This document shows, piece by piece, positions 46,000 through 60,654 of a DNA stretch of 64,000 bases (positions are counted from its first letter, which is position 1; each line of letters begins with the position of its first letter). This stretch comes from Paracentrotus lividus (Eukaryota > Echinodermata > Echinoidea > Camarodonta > Echinidae): NCBI GenBank assembly GCA_940671915.1, contig CALNVZ010000649.1, positions 2,929,946 to 2,993,945 of the forward strand, read 5' to 3'. The notes below the pieces were generated by a model that worked only from the letters and a program-made list of their open reading frames with translations, searched no databases and had not been told where the DNA came from. Position numbers and translations under genes: made by a program.

Positions 46000-47454
46000 C
46001 TTGAGCTACAAATCGATGCCGCATGCTAAGAGTTAAGCGTTACTTGAGCCCCACCCCTTCTTTGTTACCTTCCTTGACGATATCATTTCATCTCAAAGGT
46101 CTGTAAAATCATCACAGAATCTTACTCTAAGGCGAGTGAAATGAACCGAAAAACTAAAGCTCATAGCAACCACCCTTGCCCTATTTATAGCACGTTACCG
46201 GAGGCCATGCAAGATTAATACATTTTGAGATGATAAAATATGATGATTAAGGATGAATAATGGCCGCCGTGAGTCGTCTGGGCGAGGGCTTTCCCTGCAA
46301 GGCTGACACATTCTTTAGACGATGACTCATACTTTCTCGTCTATGGATTGTACAGAGAACCCGCTGTCCTTGCGAGTGATGACGTAGTGCGCACAGTCAT
46401 TCGTAGTCTTTGTGTTGCGGACTCCGGTTGTTTGTGAATGCATGGACACTACTAGACTACTACTACTCCATGGTGAATGCATCTACATGTAGATGCGAAT
46501 CTATGTTTGGAAAATGGGAGGAACTGCAGCACAATTCTATTAATCTGGAGACAGATATTTTAGGTTATATTTATCATAATTTTATTCCACTCACACACAC
46601 AAAAAAAGCTTATTAAAAAGCTTATAATAAATAAGCGCTTCTTCCCATTAAGCCTATATCGTTTTCAGATTTCATCTCCCTTCGGTATCATTTTAATTCT
46701 AATGTCCCCTTTTCCCTATTGTATGTTCTTCCTTTACTTTTTTTTAAATTGCTATCCCCACTTTCTATATTCTGCTTCTTTCTTATCTTCTATCTCCTCC
46801 TCTTCTTTTCCTGTCATGCATTCGCCTTCATCAAGATGGCAAGTCCCGTATAGTTAATGTAAAACTACAAGTACAACTATATGATTACGAAAGTATCTTT
46901 CACTATTATTGATATTTTAGATTGATTATACCTCGAAAGTCAAGGTGTATAATAAAAGACTGTTTGAGCTTCTTTAATTAACAGGCCAGGTTTTGGTTTC
47001 ATAAAAACAGCATCGACAATACCATCAGCAAGACATTCTTCATAGTCATTAAAACTTTCATATTATATATATATTATACATTATATTATATATGTCAGCT
47101 ATACACAGCTGACACTAATCACAGTATACGACTTTGACATGCACAAACGAAAATACAGAAACCGAAACAGAAATGATCATAATGCCTGGCTGATACATAT
47201 AAAAAATTATCAATGACCTCCCTTTATAAATTCGCATTTAAAGACAGGAAAAATATCATCAATTAATCTAATTGAAACTTATCATTTTTTTTCAATGCTA
47301 TTTTCTTTTCTAAAATGTTCGTGAACTACATAATTGAATTCCTAGAAACTATACTTCGTAAAATTATTTCCTGAACTAATGTAGCAACATCTAATATTGA
47401 GTCAAACAGATCTATACCTTGTACTGTTGTAGGGATTAATGTACTGGAAAATTT
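46000..47454. other. non-coding; short GC-richer patch
   Basis: 46250-46440 is less AT-rich and contains ATGGCCGCC, an AP-1-like ATGACTCAT (46322-46330) and a CRE-half-like TGACGTA (46379). This could be regulatory, but no gene is attached. An AT tract lies near 47070. Confidence 0.3.
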
Positions 47455-47457
47455 GAA

Positions 47458-47492
<35 letters not shown>

Positions 47493-47577
47493 AGAAGAAG
47501 AAGAAGAAGAAGAAGAAGAAGAAGAAGAAGAAGAAGAAGAAGAAGAAGAAGAAGAAGAAGAAGAAGAAGAAGAAGAA
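47455..47577 (+). repeat. (GAA)n microsatellite
   Basis: About 40 nearly perfect GAA units on the + strand. Poly-Leu and poly-Ser frames on the minus strand are artefacts. Confidence 0.95.
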
Positions 47578-49130
47578 ATACTAGAAAACATAGAAAAATC
47601 ACGCCGGACATTCACAGAATAAAGGCGAAAGGAAGGATAGGTGTAAGTCCCAGACAATGATGTTACGTAATCAAAAGTATAACCATGAACTGAATAAATA
47701 CAATGAATTTGAACAAAATGGTTGTAACAGATTTTTAAAAAAAGATGATAATGCAATGTTTAAATAATAGATATTTGCGCCATACAAGGAAAAAGAAAAA
47801 CAGTAACACCAAAAACGGAATAATTCCAATCGTTCTGTTTTTATTCCTGGTTCATTTCCCTTCAAATTAGTGCTTTCAAACTTTACATCCATGGTTAACA
47901 AGTTGGACAATAATTCACTGGGCGTATAGGCTATCTATTTTGTTTCCTAAGAATGGACGGAAGTATTAGATCGTCTCACCAAGATGTTGCTTGAGATATG
48001 TCGACCAAATTTCCTGTTACACAAAATATTTGTAAAGATAAGCTCACAGGATATGGAACAGTCTATAGTGTTCATCACTTCAATTGACCAAAGAAAGTCT
48101 GCATTCGTAGACTAGCTTATTTACCTGGTCACTCATTTGGAATGTCGCGTGGTTATAATCAAATGGCACGTTTGTGTTTTAGTAAGAATGACGAGTCCCC
48201 ATAAACAATCATAATTTCGTGCATTCCATGAAAAAAAAAAATTGTATATTTTTGGTTGTTGGACCTTGGGACTCGTTGCTATGGCCATTCCGCAAGGAGT
48301 AATGCGAAACAATATCATTACATTGTTTAATGTTTACATATACGTAGCCTTACATTCTTTTAGTAGTACACTTATGTGATTCATTATAACAATACAAGAA
48401 AGTATTGTTGAATTGTTTAAATTATTCAGATGATGAACAAATATAAGTACCACAGTACAAACACACACCGTTTTGCTATAATATACACAAGGCATTTTAT
48501 TTTGCTACCCTACGATTTCGTGCGAGCGATATACTTCCATGTCTAATTTCTTTCTCTTTGCTTTCATTATTTGTTTTTACTTTGAATTGTTGATTCGAAA
48601 TAAAGTTATGAATTAGTTGTACATTTAAGCTAATCTACAAAGTTTTATATTAACTTTTTTTGTGGCCTTGGCCGTCGTGTATTTCCTTTTCTATCCTGAA
48701 TAGCCCCATCATGCGTTTAATTATTCTCACACGGCTCAAAAAAAAAAAATAGATGACATGATTTGTGTGGTCTAATAAACTTATGAGAAGAAAGGAGAAT
48801 TATTCAGTTATAAGAATACAGCTTAAGCAGATATTGGGAAAACTCTTGATTCTCATTGTCAATTTTACCAAAACAGGTGTCCCCGCAGCCGTATGTTGTG
48901 GGGGCAACGCCGTTGTTGAGCCACATTATCTGCTGCTCAAAAATGAAAATTTGGTTCATGCAAGGACAAAATTCAAAAAGGTTATCATAAACATAACGAA
49001 ACTGATCATTTCGCTAATTGAGAAATTGCTAGCACAGTAATAATTCTTCAGAGCATATTAAATATTTCAAGCTACCGAAACGAAAACGATTACATTAATA
49101 TATATTTAGAGTAAGTGGGAGTATAACCGT
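47578..49130. other. non-coding AT-rich stretch
   Basis: No supported gene, repeat family or RNA. The short open frame at 48765-49040 has no recognised motif. Confidence 0.45.
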
Positions 49131-49255
49131 GGCGGATAGGGGGGGGGGGTAGGCCTGATAGGGGGCGACGCCAAAATTTTCCGAATTTAACATGTACAGT
49201 CAATGAGTGTTTTTCAAATTATAGGGCGAGACGCCAAAGTCTGGTTTCGCCACTG
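49131..49255. mobile_element. diverged member of the GTGGCGGAT MITE family
   Basis: Starts CGTGGCGGATAGGGGG, contains tttaacatgtacagtcaatg and tttttcaaattatagggcga as in the element at 38826, and ends TTTCGCCACTG. Its ends are less complete than in that copy. Confidence 0.6.
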
Positions 49256-51385
49256 GTATGATCATAACGATCATTAAAACACGTTTTTCTCTTCCGTGAG
49301 GGAAATTATAGCTGTAAAAAACAAGGCTCCTGTTAACTTCCTTGTAAGTAAAGACGGTCTATGGCATTTAAGCCACAGCAGGAAGAAAAGAAAGAAGAGA
49401 AAGAAAAAAAAAAAAAAAAAGAGACACGATGGAATACTTATCATGCTTGTAAATTGAGCATAAAATCGTCAATAAAGTAACTTGTGGTTTAGGGTGGGTA
49501 AACTTACTACTAGGCCAATAAATCCCGGAAGTTTTAAAATCCAAACTATTTCCTCATTTTATACCACGGCTACCGACGATGCATTCCACCGCCTTTCTCC
49601 TGTAACCAATTACATTATACATGTAGATCGAAAGAAGGAGTCTGTTTTGAAATTATTTCCCTCTTTCCATATTTTTGTGCAACATTATTTTCATTCCTAA
49701 AATTTAGTTGTTGTGAACCTTAATGCTCCGTAGAAAAAAGGAGATAATAAATAAATAAATAATAAAAAACAAAAATGTACAAATTTTCTAATGATATTTT
49801 GTCTTTCTGTCTTTAGCATTAAAGAGGCAACAAGATTTAACTCACCGTGTCTTTCTTAATTAGATTCCGTTTATGTCACTTTATTTTCTTTATTTTTCAT
49901 TGCCTGTACAATTTCGTTTTTGTGGCATGTATTTTCCCCTCGTTTATTTTGTCCTGATTTTTATTTTATGATATTGATCCTAAATCTCCCCTTTTTTTAA
50001 AATAAAAAGTCAAGCTGCAGCTCTAAAGTTTAGAGGGAACTTAAAAACTCTTTTTTTTCCCCCTGAAGATTAATATTTTGCTGACAGATTCTTCCTCCTA
50101 GAATATGTTGAAGTTGTTTACTATATCATTTTACAGGTTAATAAAAAAAAAATCACAAATAGCATATCTAGGAGATTATCTTCTTTAGAAAAATAGCGTG
50201 AGAAAATGAAAATTTCTTTACAGTTATGTACAGTATTTCCCTTTCCATTTAGTTTACCCAACAATACATTAGCAAATAAATTTACAGGGGAATTTTCACT
50301 TTTTTCATCATTTTTATAAATTCTACTTCCATGTCAATAATGTTCATCCAAGCGGTTCACATGTATGGCTTGTTTGTCGCATAGTTCACCTTATTGTAAA
50401 CCTCACACAAACTACAAACTTCTAAAAACCTATAAAGTAAAATAATGTAAAGAAATCGAATATGAGAGATAGGCAAGTAGGGGGTTATTTGGGTTTCCGC
50501 TAAACAAAAAATCATTTTGATATAATGAAAAATAAGAGAATATAAAATGTGTGTATGAGTTAGTCAAAGTAGAGATATATGTTGAATGACATATGATATA
50601 AATGTTATAAGTATGCATAATAATAACGAAGACCATATCTGTTAATACAATTAAAAACAAAACGAAACAAACAAAAAAGCAGTTACATTCTTATGACCAC
50701 ATTTAGTCTGCAAGCACAGACTCAATTGAACACTTAACAAATTCCAGTCTAGAGTGGAGACTAGCCTCCAAACTCACTGTCTGTGTCAAAATAATGGAGA
50801 AGCTACAGTACACGAGTGAATCTAGTTCTTAACTTCAGACCCTAGTAAGCGAACAACATGGGTTTGTGCCTGCAAACTAGACCACATTAGCCTAATGACA
50901 GTTTATACAAGAGCGGGGGGGGGGGGGGGGCGGGGGGGGTGTTATTCTGGTAGGTAGGCCTATAAGGCATTTACATGTAATAATAATTAGCACCTCAAGA
51001 TAGCTCTTCTTGGAACAGAATGATAATTTAAAACGTGTTTCTTGAGAAGTCCAGACTCACTGTTTGCTGTAAATATCACTTCGTTCAAGGAAATGAAAGA
51101 AGTTCCAATCATTAACACAATCGTTTACATGCCTATCATGATCGATATTGAAGGATGTGTAGAATATGAAACCTCAATCAAAACGCGTCTTTTCTGCTGG
51201 TACACATGCATGTATCAGGTGGCAACTTTAAGTTCAATCACGTGACTCCTTTGCAAGGCCATGTGTGATATACAATCATAGACTCAGCGTCATAAGAAAA
51301 AGGGAGGGGGGGGGGGGTTGAGTTAAATGAGAAATTTGGTCTTACTTTATTCTTATATTTTGTGTGTTATCTGTCTCGTTTACAA
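49256..51385. other. non-coding, with long G-runs
   Basis: Poly-A at about 49405. A striking G16-C-G8 tract lies at 50915-50939 and a G-run at about 51306-51317. No gene is supported. Confidence 0.5.
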
Positions 51386-51390
51386 TAACA

Positions 51391-51397
51391 TATCCAG

Positions 51398-51434
<37 letters not shown>

Positions 51435-51620
51435 AAGGAGGGGGGGGGGCAACAGGCCTGCTTTTTATTTATCCCTTTTTTTTCTTTTTTTTTAATTCTT
51501 TGAACAGATATGTCAAAAATTAAAGCAAATTCGTGTCACCCCCATTTATGTCAAAAATTAAAGCAAATTCGTCTCACCCCCATTTATGAAATTTGCCGCC
51601 CCCTATTGTAAAATCTTGGA
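51391..51620. repeat. GA microsatellite, G-run and 38-bp tandem pair
   Basis: (GA)n at 51401-51432, G-run about 51441-51449, then ATGTCAAAAATTAAAGCAAA plus 18 bases twice (51510, 51548). The end (cttggatccgtcgct) recalls the GGATCC MITE family. Confidence 0.75.
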
Positions 51621-53232
51621 TCCGTCGCTATTTTCAAATAATATTGATAAGCATGGTATGGGGCTACATTCCCCTGTAGCTACTCATCTTTGACTGATCT
51701 CTTAAAGTTCATCCTTTTATTTTCTTCATTTCCTCATATTCAGGGTTCAATGTTAATTTTATGAAATATAATCAGATATATGCCCATGATTTTTTGTTAC
51801 TTGATGAGTCCATCGATATTGTTACCCTGTATATCTTGCGGATATATATTCATTTTGTATACCGTTAAGTATACCATTGATATTTCCTTGATCTAATGAT
51901 CCAGTTCAGTTAGTTGATATACATCTATGAAGTAATGCTTGAAATGTAATGTTATCTGCCGATTTCAACCTGGAAACTGAAATATCCAGGTATATGACCA
52001 GGTATATGAAAACAATATCTGACGATAATAGATAATGGGGCTTTTAAAAAAGGTAAATTTGGTTTAAAAAACAAATGTGGCGTTACGAAATCATTCATTC
52101 CGTCCAAAATAGTCCTAATGAATTATCAGGGGAAGAATAGTGTGCAATCCTATCACTATGGAAACAAAAATTGTTTGAACTCATTTCCATCTTTTATCTT
52201 TAAAAAGGAAAGAAAAGAAAAACAGAAAAAAAATCAGGTTCTTAAAGCAAATTTTGTTACAGATTGATTTTCATGACAATATATGTCCATCGTACGAAGG
52301 ACGAATCAATATGATTTGATGTCCTCTGTCAGACAACATCTCAAAATTTATAAGGCATAAGGTTTTCACCATGACCTAATACCGTTTCTATAAAAACCAA
52401 ACCAAGTCAGTTGAAGTGTTTTGGCCATATTTTCGGAATCATTGCCTTAACAACTGCATTTTCAGAGGAGAGGAAAGGGGAGAGTGCGTTACTTTGGGAG
52501 GGGGGGGGTGTCCGAGTTAAAATGATCCATTACTGATTTTACTTTGGTGTATGCTATTAGTAAAAATTTGTTTTAACCGTTATTAGTTATTATGTTATAC
52601 AACAGACAAATAATATTTGTGTTTAATAACCGTTGTAAACCATTAACTTTGATATGAACGGTTTAGAAGACTACATGAGTATTTAATTGTGTGTATTATG
52701 AGTAGTGAGTGAATAAATGATTATAGTTAGGCTTGATCTTAATAATTGATTTTGATTTATCGTTTACTTCCTCATATACGCCACTAAAGCTAACCTAAGT
52801 AGGGCCTATGAATAAATGAAAGAGAAAGTATAGGATTCTGAGAAACGAATTACAGTCATTGTCTCATTCATAATGTTTAGGCCTATTTTAATCAATTTAG
52901 GCCTACAGTAACCTAATACGTTGACATTTAATTTGTCTTTCCTTGTTCCTTCTGTTACATCAATATTTTGCTCTTAAAACAGACCATAACTTTTGCACGT
53001 TGAAATTTCATGTTTTAATTTAACGAGAAATCAATATCACATCAGGAATCAGAAAACAGCTTAAAAATATAAAAGCAAATCTTGAAAGTAACATGAAAGC
53101 TCATTAACCTTTTCATGTTTTGCAATATATACCAGTTTAACTGAAATTGGAATGATTGGCAGATCACGAGGTGTGATAAAAGTAGAATATTAAAAACAAT
53201 TTCATTTTTCCTTTAAATGTCAAATTTGTTAT

Positions 53233-53263
<31 letters not shown>

Positions 53264-56200
53264 AATACATTTAATTTTAAAAACGGTTTTTACCAAAGAT
53301 ATGGAAGTTCGAATACTAAGTTGTGAACAAATCTAATTTTCATAATAAATTTCAAAATAATTATACATAATACTCATTCTATTGTTATACGTATATTTTT
53401 GCTCTGGATCGAGCCAATTGAGATAATAACCATGATAACAAGCTAAGCATAATAGTGATTTTAGTTTCCTGTTTTTGAAATTATGCCCAGGAAGTCAAGT
53501 TAATATATTGCTCAAGTTACAATCATGGCATTGGCAGAGTTTATAACTTGCTTGGTGCGATATCGGGTGTAGAATGATAATAATTAAAACAAAAATAAAT
53601 TAAAGGTTCTGTAAAATTGTCGGGGATGGGGGCTTCTTTGTCTCTTGAGAAGAAATTATCCAAAGAAATTTCAGACAGGAAGACAACCCAGCGAGATGAC
53701 GGAAGCACATCCTCACGACCCTCAGCCACGCCCACCCCTATCCCCACACGTTCCTTTTCGTGTGTGCCAACATTTTAGAATATTGTTTTAAAAAAATAAA
53801 TACTAATCTTTATAAATTTCATTTGAATTTGAAAGGCGAAAATATATATAAAACGAGCTTTGGTTAGAACATGTGAGAAGAAGGTTGTTGCAACTGTTGT
53901 TTGGGGGTAGGGGTGGGATAGAAGACGTCAAAATGGCCAGGACCACAGGATCTTATTTAACACACTTTGCCCTTCTGACTGGGGACAATAAGCCCCCTTT
54001 CTCCTTTTTAGCGCCTCCCCAATTATGTAATGTGCAAAAAGACACAACATTCAGACGCGGGGGGGGGGGGGGGGGGTAAATGAAAGCGTATTTCCCCCTA
54101 TATTCCCCATACACACGAATGAAAACATGTCCAAAGTTATATAGGGGGTGCAAATGCCCCCGCCCTAAAATTACAATATCTACATACCCTTTTATAATAC
54201 TCTGTTATAATTCTAATTGGTGCCTTGCGGTGACGGATTGAGTCTATTATTTGCCAATTGCCTCGTACTTTCATTTTTTCTTTCTGATTTATTCGAGTAC
54301 TCCTTTCTACTCACTTTATAGTAACACAGAAAATTGGCTATACTGCTCATTAATTGGGGACGTGACAAACTCAATTATTTTTAAATTGTCATCCATCGGT
54401 GTCCTATGCCATGGGCTATGAATACATCATCAATCACTACGACAAACAGCCTTACGATGTCAAAACGTATTACGATTATGCCTAAGGGTATGAATGTTTA
54501 GACTATCCAGGTTAAAACTAAAAGCATCTTTCCAGAACGAAACATCTTGTCTTATCTTGTCATGAATTTTCATATTCATTCTCGCGAATCAGGTGAACTG
54601 CCTCACATTTCACATTGACACATACCGGATTTATCATAATTCAGTATGAAATTACATGATATGGTGCCCCTCTCTGCACCCCAATTAAATCCACAGTATA
54701 AGCCTGCATGTACTAGTACTTAGTGCAGCAATAATATTTCTGTTCTCCAAACTATCATACTGCATTATGATTTGATTATTGATCTCATTTCTTGTGAATG
54801 AGTGAAAAGATAAAGAAACGGGACTTTTGTTGTATGTGAATAGCATCATGCATAAATGAATTTCAGCTTCCATAAAACCTACGTTGATTAATTTCAATTA
54901 AAAATTCATTTTTAATACATTTTTATTAAAATTCACCTGCATTCAACCAAGTCTAGTAAGTTCCCTTTTATCAAATGTATGAATTTATCATTATTTTAAA
55001 AAGCAGGTCCATATAGCTACTCCCTTGAAGTCATTGACCACTGAGATACACTTTGTAGAGCAAAATATCCTGCTTGTATTTCCGTCTTGTTTTTAATCTG
55101 ATTACTTCTACTTTCCTTCCCCCTCGATAATTATTCTCACATCCAATGTCAGGTAGTCTTAAAGCACATACCCTTCATTATTTTGTTGATAAAATTAGAA
55201 AAACTAGAGCATATCCTTAAATAAGGCTTATATATGTGTGTATTTATATTTGTATCTGAAACAACCTCAAAATGCCCCCCCCCCAAAAAAAAAATAATAA
55301 AATAAATAAATAAATAAAAAAATATACAAATACAAATACAAATAAAAAAAATAAAATTACAACAACAACAACACCACCGGCATCATTGCCATCATGTCTG
55401 CGAACAACTTGAATATAATGTTTTTATTTGAACCCCATTTATAAGGCCTCATCCTTGAACTTTATCATGCATTCAAGTGAATGGAAACAAACTCATATGC
55501 ATGTAGTTGCAATGTCGGTTAACCTCGAGCAAGGTTTCATATCTTTACTCTATTAAATCTTCTTTTTTAAGATAAACATATTTAGCCTAATCTCTAAATG
55601 CTAACGAGTGAATTGTCCATCGCCTACATTTAGAATGCACAGAACCATTATGAAAAAATCCATGATCCAACAAATTATTTTTGACGATCTATCAAAGGAG
55701 AGTCTGCATTTTCAGACTAGTCATCAATAATCATGTGTTGTTGTTTTCTTCGAAACTTTGATTATCTAAGTATTATACAGATAGAGGCTTCCTGATGCAA
55801 GTACATTCCTCTGGTTTTTCTTCTTTTTCTTTTTTTTTATAAATCAAATAATTCAGCTCGTTTCACATTATGCAGGTTAATGTTATGCCTTTCGTTTCAC
55901 ATTATGCAGGAAGACGGTGTGTCCTACTTTGTCACAACACTGAATAGCTCCTCTTTTTTCTTTCTTTTTTTTTTTTTGGGGGGGGGGGGTTGTTTTAATC
56001 TACAAAATCCAATACGAAATGATATTGCATTTCTGCTTAAAATAAGAAAAAAAAAAACAACTAATAATCGTGAATTCAAATATATTATTATTACAAGCCA
56101 GTCAGAGATATATTTTTTTTAAAATAGAGAGGGATGGGGGGGGGGGGAGACAGACGGACAGGCAAAGAGAGATAGAGAGAGAGTTGGGGGGGCAGGGAGA

Positions 56201-57440
56201 CAGGTGGAATTTATAACAAATTATTGTTGTTATAAGCTATATGTAACTTAATGTTTTGTTTTTGTTCATATACTGAAGTATGTTATGTATACTTAACGAC
56301 AAACAAGCATTTTTTTGGTGATAGTTTGATAAGATAAAATAATATTTTATGACTCTCTAGACCCCTCTGGCGATCTGAGATTTCACACAGATATCATAAA
56401 TGGATCAACGATAAACTTCCAGACTAAAAATCAGAGGCGAAGTCTTGAAAGAGGCTAGATGTGTGGCAGTGCCTTTAAAATCTTAAAACCAAAACAACAA
56501 CATAGGTATGATTGGCAGATAGGGCGGAACTTGTCGAACTTTTTAGTACAGACAGGCACAAACATCCAACGTGCAAGCATAACCTAATAAGGAGCTTTAT
56601 GCAAATAAGGGCCTGTTTTTACTACATTTAGAATGCCTGGGTAATCTGTCTTTCTTATAGTAAAATAATGCTCTTTCTATTACTTTGTCAGGATAATTGC
56701 GGGTACACATCAGTCAATGTTTTGATTTTAGAGGTCTTTATTTGGATTTATCACTTCTATAAACATCACGAGATCAAAACATGAACGATACCAAACATAG
56801 CTATATTTTGTTCTTTCATAACTTTTAAAAAATTGAAATAAAAATTGAGTTCCGTAGACCTACTATTTCCAAGATGAATTAAAATGCACAGATCTGTCAA
56901 CAGAGAAGAGGGGAAAACAAAACATATTCCAAAATATGCCAGAATAATGATTAATGATTATTGCTAATGATATTTGACAATTTTATGTGATGTAACTATA
57001 TCTAAAATATTCGATCTCATCCATTAAGTAGGTTAACATTTTTTGGACTTATATTATCAGGAATTGAAGAAGAATAAGAAGAAAAACAAAAACAAAGAGA
57101 TATTTTTTATTGTTGCCATGTTAGAACCTTATCTTTTGATTAATTTAAGTATTATTTTTATAGCACAACTATTTTGGGGTATGGGGAAAAGGACTCCTTA
57201 TCCCGTATGTTATCCGTAATCGTGAAGAAAAATATTGGGCGTGCCACTCGCAGCCGATAGACCCATGAAACTCATCCATGACATGTTTTTCTGTTTGCTA
57301 GTTTGGCGGCACCCCTTGGAATCATAGTTTCACTGGTAGTTGTCGTTACTTTTGCTTGTACTTATCTCACATGACTTTTTCTCTTGAATGAAATGGCAGT
57401 TAAGCATGGCATGTTGAGGCCAAATAACTTTTCATCTACA
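51621..57440. other. long non-coding stretch
   Basis: No gene could be supported over about 5.8 kb. It contains short GA tracts (53233-53260), a G18 run (54059-54076), a C/A-run and AAAT/AAC tracts (55275-55375), T/G-runs (55965-55990) and GA/G-rich sequence (56125-56200). Confidence 0.5.
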
Positions 57441-57515
57441 AAAAAAATGAAGAAGAAGAAGAAGAAGAAGAGAGAGAGAGATAGAGAGAGAGAGAGGGGG
57501 GGGGAGGGGGTAAAG
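57441..57515 (+). repeat. GAA and GA microsatellites with G-run
   Basis: (GAA)n at about 57449-57470 passes into (GA)n and a G-run (57496-57510). Confidence 0.85.
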
Positions 57516-60500
57516 CCTGTCAGGGGTCATATAAGGGGAGGCCCTTCATGTCATGAATATTTTACTTGTTTTCACAAGGTGTTGGGATTTCACAAAACAT
57601 TTTATGAAAACACCACCGTGTATGTACTTTGATATACCAATATCGTATGTATTCCAAATAAGTTGTGCCAGGAAATCAGAGTGGGCTGCATTGTTTAAAT
57701 ATTACAAGTTATGGTTAAAATGGTTCTTCAACCACTAACACCCATGCCCCCCGGACAACTATACCAGCCAGAAAACTATAGGCTACCCCTAAATCCTACA
57801 CCTTATTCTCACCCTAATTCAAGGGTTAATGTCCTAATATGGTCCATCATACTCATAAAAATAAAGGAGAGAAAACTAATGGTTGTCACTTCAGAAATTG
57901 GGAGATCAAACGCGTTTCCGGAAGTTAATTCTTATTTCTATGGCTAAAAAATAATCATAAAAATAATTTTCAAAAAAGAAGAAGAAAAAAAAAATCAAAA
58001 AAAAATCATATTTTATGAAAAAGGACTCGGAATTACTCAGTCAAATTTATGCATTCCAATTGCCAAATCTCTAAAGGGGTTTTAAAGGGAAAACGTGAGA
58101 AATTATAATTGAATACTGGTTCCCCGTTGACTTCTTTCAAAACTTTTCAACGGGGAAACACTTTTATCAACCCCCCCCCCCCTCGTAAACAACTTGTCAA
58201 TGAACCAACACAATGCGGATTGGGAAGTCAATGGAAGAATGATTATTTTTTTCATTGAAAAAATGCCAAATAGTATAGCAAACAGGGAACTCAAGTTGAA
58301 TTAAAATGAGCGAAATTGTATGATATGTCCTTGTATTCTGCATTCAACCATATCTTGTGGAGCCTGGGAATTTGGTGACCCTATTTGCCTAGACTATTCA
58401 ATGACCCCAGCCTATAATTATAGGCCTGCATATTTTATCATCTAGACTGAAATATAGAAATATAAAAGGGATTAACACTGTCAGTGCCAAAAGGGCACGA
58501 TGTCGTGTATAGTGTTCGCAGCGTGGGTTGTGTCAGTAACAAAAGGGTTTAGGTATGATTCCTGAAAGAAGAGCTGGTACTCAGAATGTGACACGTTGCC
58601 TCAATCTTGCTTGTACATCACGAGTAGTATAAACGAGACCACTGTCAGACAGATAGCATGTAGCTTCTTTTCAGGCTTCTGGTCCATGTAAAAATATTTG
58701 GCCAATAAACACTGCATGATATCGATATCATTTGGGTCATTGAGTGCATTAAGGAATAAAAGATTTATGCCTTCCCTTTATAAAATCTTTGCTATTTATT
58801 TGAAAATTTTGAAACTAGGCTCATTCGTCGGGAAAAATAATAATTATTTAACAAAAAGAAATCGACAGCAATAATCGGGCTTACCATAACTGCCTGGAAC
58901 AAAAGCGCATAATTTGAGAATAGATAGCAAATTAACAAGATACTGTGTTGCATTGCATTAACCCTTTCTCTCCAAAAATGAATAATGAACGAGCTACATG
59001 TATATTCTTCTGAGTGGTAGCTAGAAACAAACAACGTACGCCTTGAAATAAGGTTAGCTCGTGAGAAGCGAGATGGGCGTGGCAGATTTTGCGATCAGCT
59101 GTTTGCTGGACATGTGCAGTGCTGTACTCTATCATGTACTGTACGTAGTAGCTATGTGGTTATTTGATTTTACCCGGCATTACATCATATTTACACGGCG
59201 ATAATGTTTGAAGCCAAATATGATTATTGCTCTGGCTTAACATGTACAAATATGATTATGATAGCCTGCATGCTATCATATCATAAGCTTCAAAACGAGG
59301 CGTGAAAGAGTTAAAGAGAAAAGGAGAGAAAATGAAATTTTATTTCCGTGATGTTAGCGTTCGAATCGCTTCCGCATCTTCCTTGCAAATTGTACATAAT
59401 GATCGTACTGACGGTACATAAACCTTGTACATGAGGCGTGGTTACAACTTATTAAACCTTTGCTTGAAATGATTCAGACGAAAGAATTATAGTAGATACA
59501 TTTTTGTTATTTAATTTTGATGAAAATTTTTATCACACGATTACAGAAACTGCATAATATTACCTATTCACATTCACAATACATAATATAGTATATGTAT
59601 TTTTATGATTGTCGGTCTATTGTTATATCATGCCTATGCCTTGTGCAAAATCTAGAAGTCAGCTACTGGCCAGGTTGAAATTTCCGCTAATAAACGATTT
59701 CTAGCAAAAGTCAAATAAAAAAACAAAAACAAAAAAAAAAAACAACAAAAAAAAGCTCTCATGACCATTCTTGTCAAACAAGTCTTTTAGATAGATATGA
59801 AATTACGTATATATGGTATAGTAAAATGTCAAGAGCATGATGTTGTATTTGGATAATGCAGAACGAAGGCAGGGTCATACAGACATATTTGCAGATTTGA
59901 TAATACAGTACTCTTACAGCTTTAATGGTCTGATTAAAAGTAAAGTTAAACAATGGCAATCGTAATTTTGTCTGGGGCCGATACTACAGTCACCAGTTAC
60001 CTATTTTATGGTTCATGATCTAATACAATCTCACTTGCCATGGAACAGATTTGAGACTAGTTTGGGACAGATTTGAGACGGTTTTGAGACAGTCGCGGAG
60101 ACGTCTCCTGAGTCTCCGTAACGTTTCATCATTCACAGTCATCTGCAATAAGAGCTAAAATATAATTTACTCAGAAACACACATTTGCGTGTATGATAAA
60201 CGTCCTTTCAGCTATCTGCTTCAAACTTTATTAATAATATAAAATAAGGGTTGGCATCCCTGATGACTTGCAGTACTTTTCTATCATTCCGAGATGCTCT
60301 TGACCCACTGCTGAAACCGGTTGCAACCTGTTTAAACCGATTAGAAGGAGATAGGTCAGTAGTTAGAGGGTTAAATTCAGTCTCTTCCAAAAGGAAGGAT
60401 TTGCTTGCAAGACAAAATAAAGTTTACAGCAATGCTTGCCACAACGCTTTCATAGTAATCTATTCTATACGATACTGAGAGAGATTATGGAGAAAGAATG

Positions 60501-60650
60501 GAAAGAAAGTAAATATCAGTAGAAAATGGAAATACTGAAGAATATTGGGAAGGAGAAATGAAGAGACAACTATGATGCGATATTATGTTTCCCTTGACTG
60601 CTCAGAGAGCCAGAAATAAGGTTAATGTATATTTGTGGGGCGATGATAGT
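57516..60650. other. non-coding stretch
   Basis: One GGACAACT motif at 57755. C-run at about 58171. No gene is supported. The short segment 60050-60120 repeats tttgagac/gggacag elements. Confidence 0.45.
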
Positions 60651-60654
60651 GGCC

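Noticed and set aside
47402..47756. Poly-Leu and poly-Ser open frames
   Set aside because: They come from the (GAA)n array.
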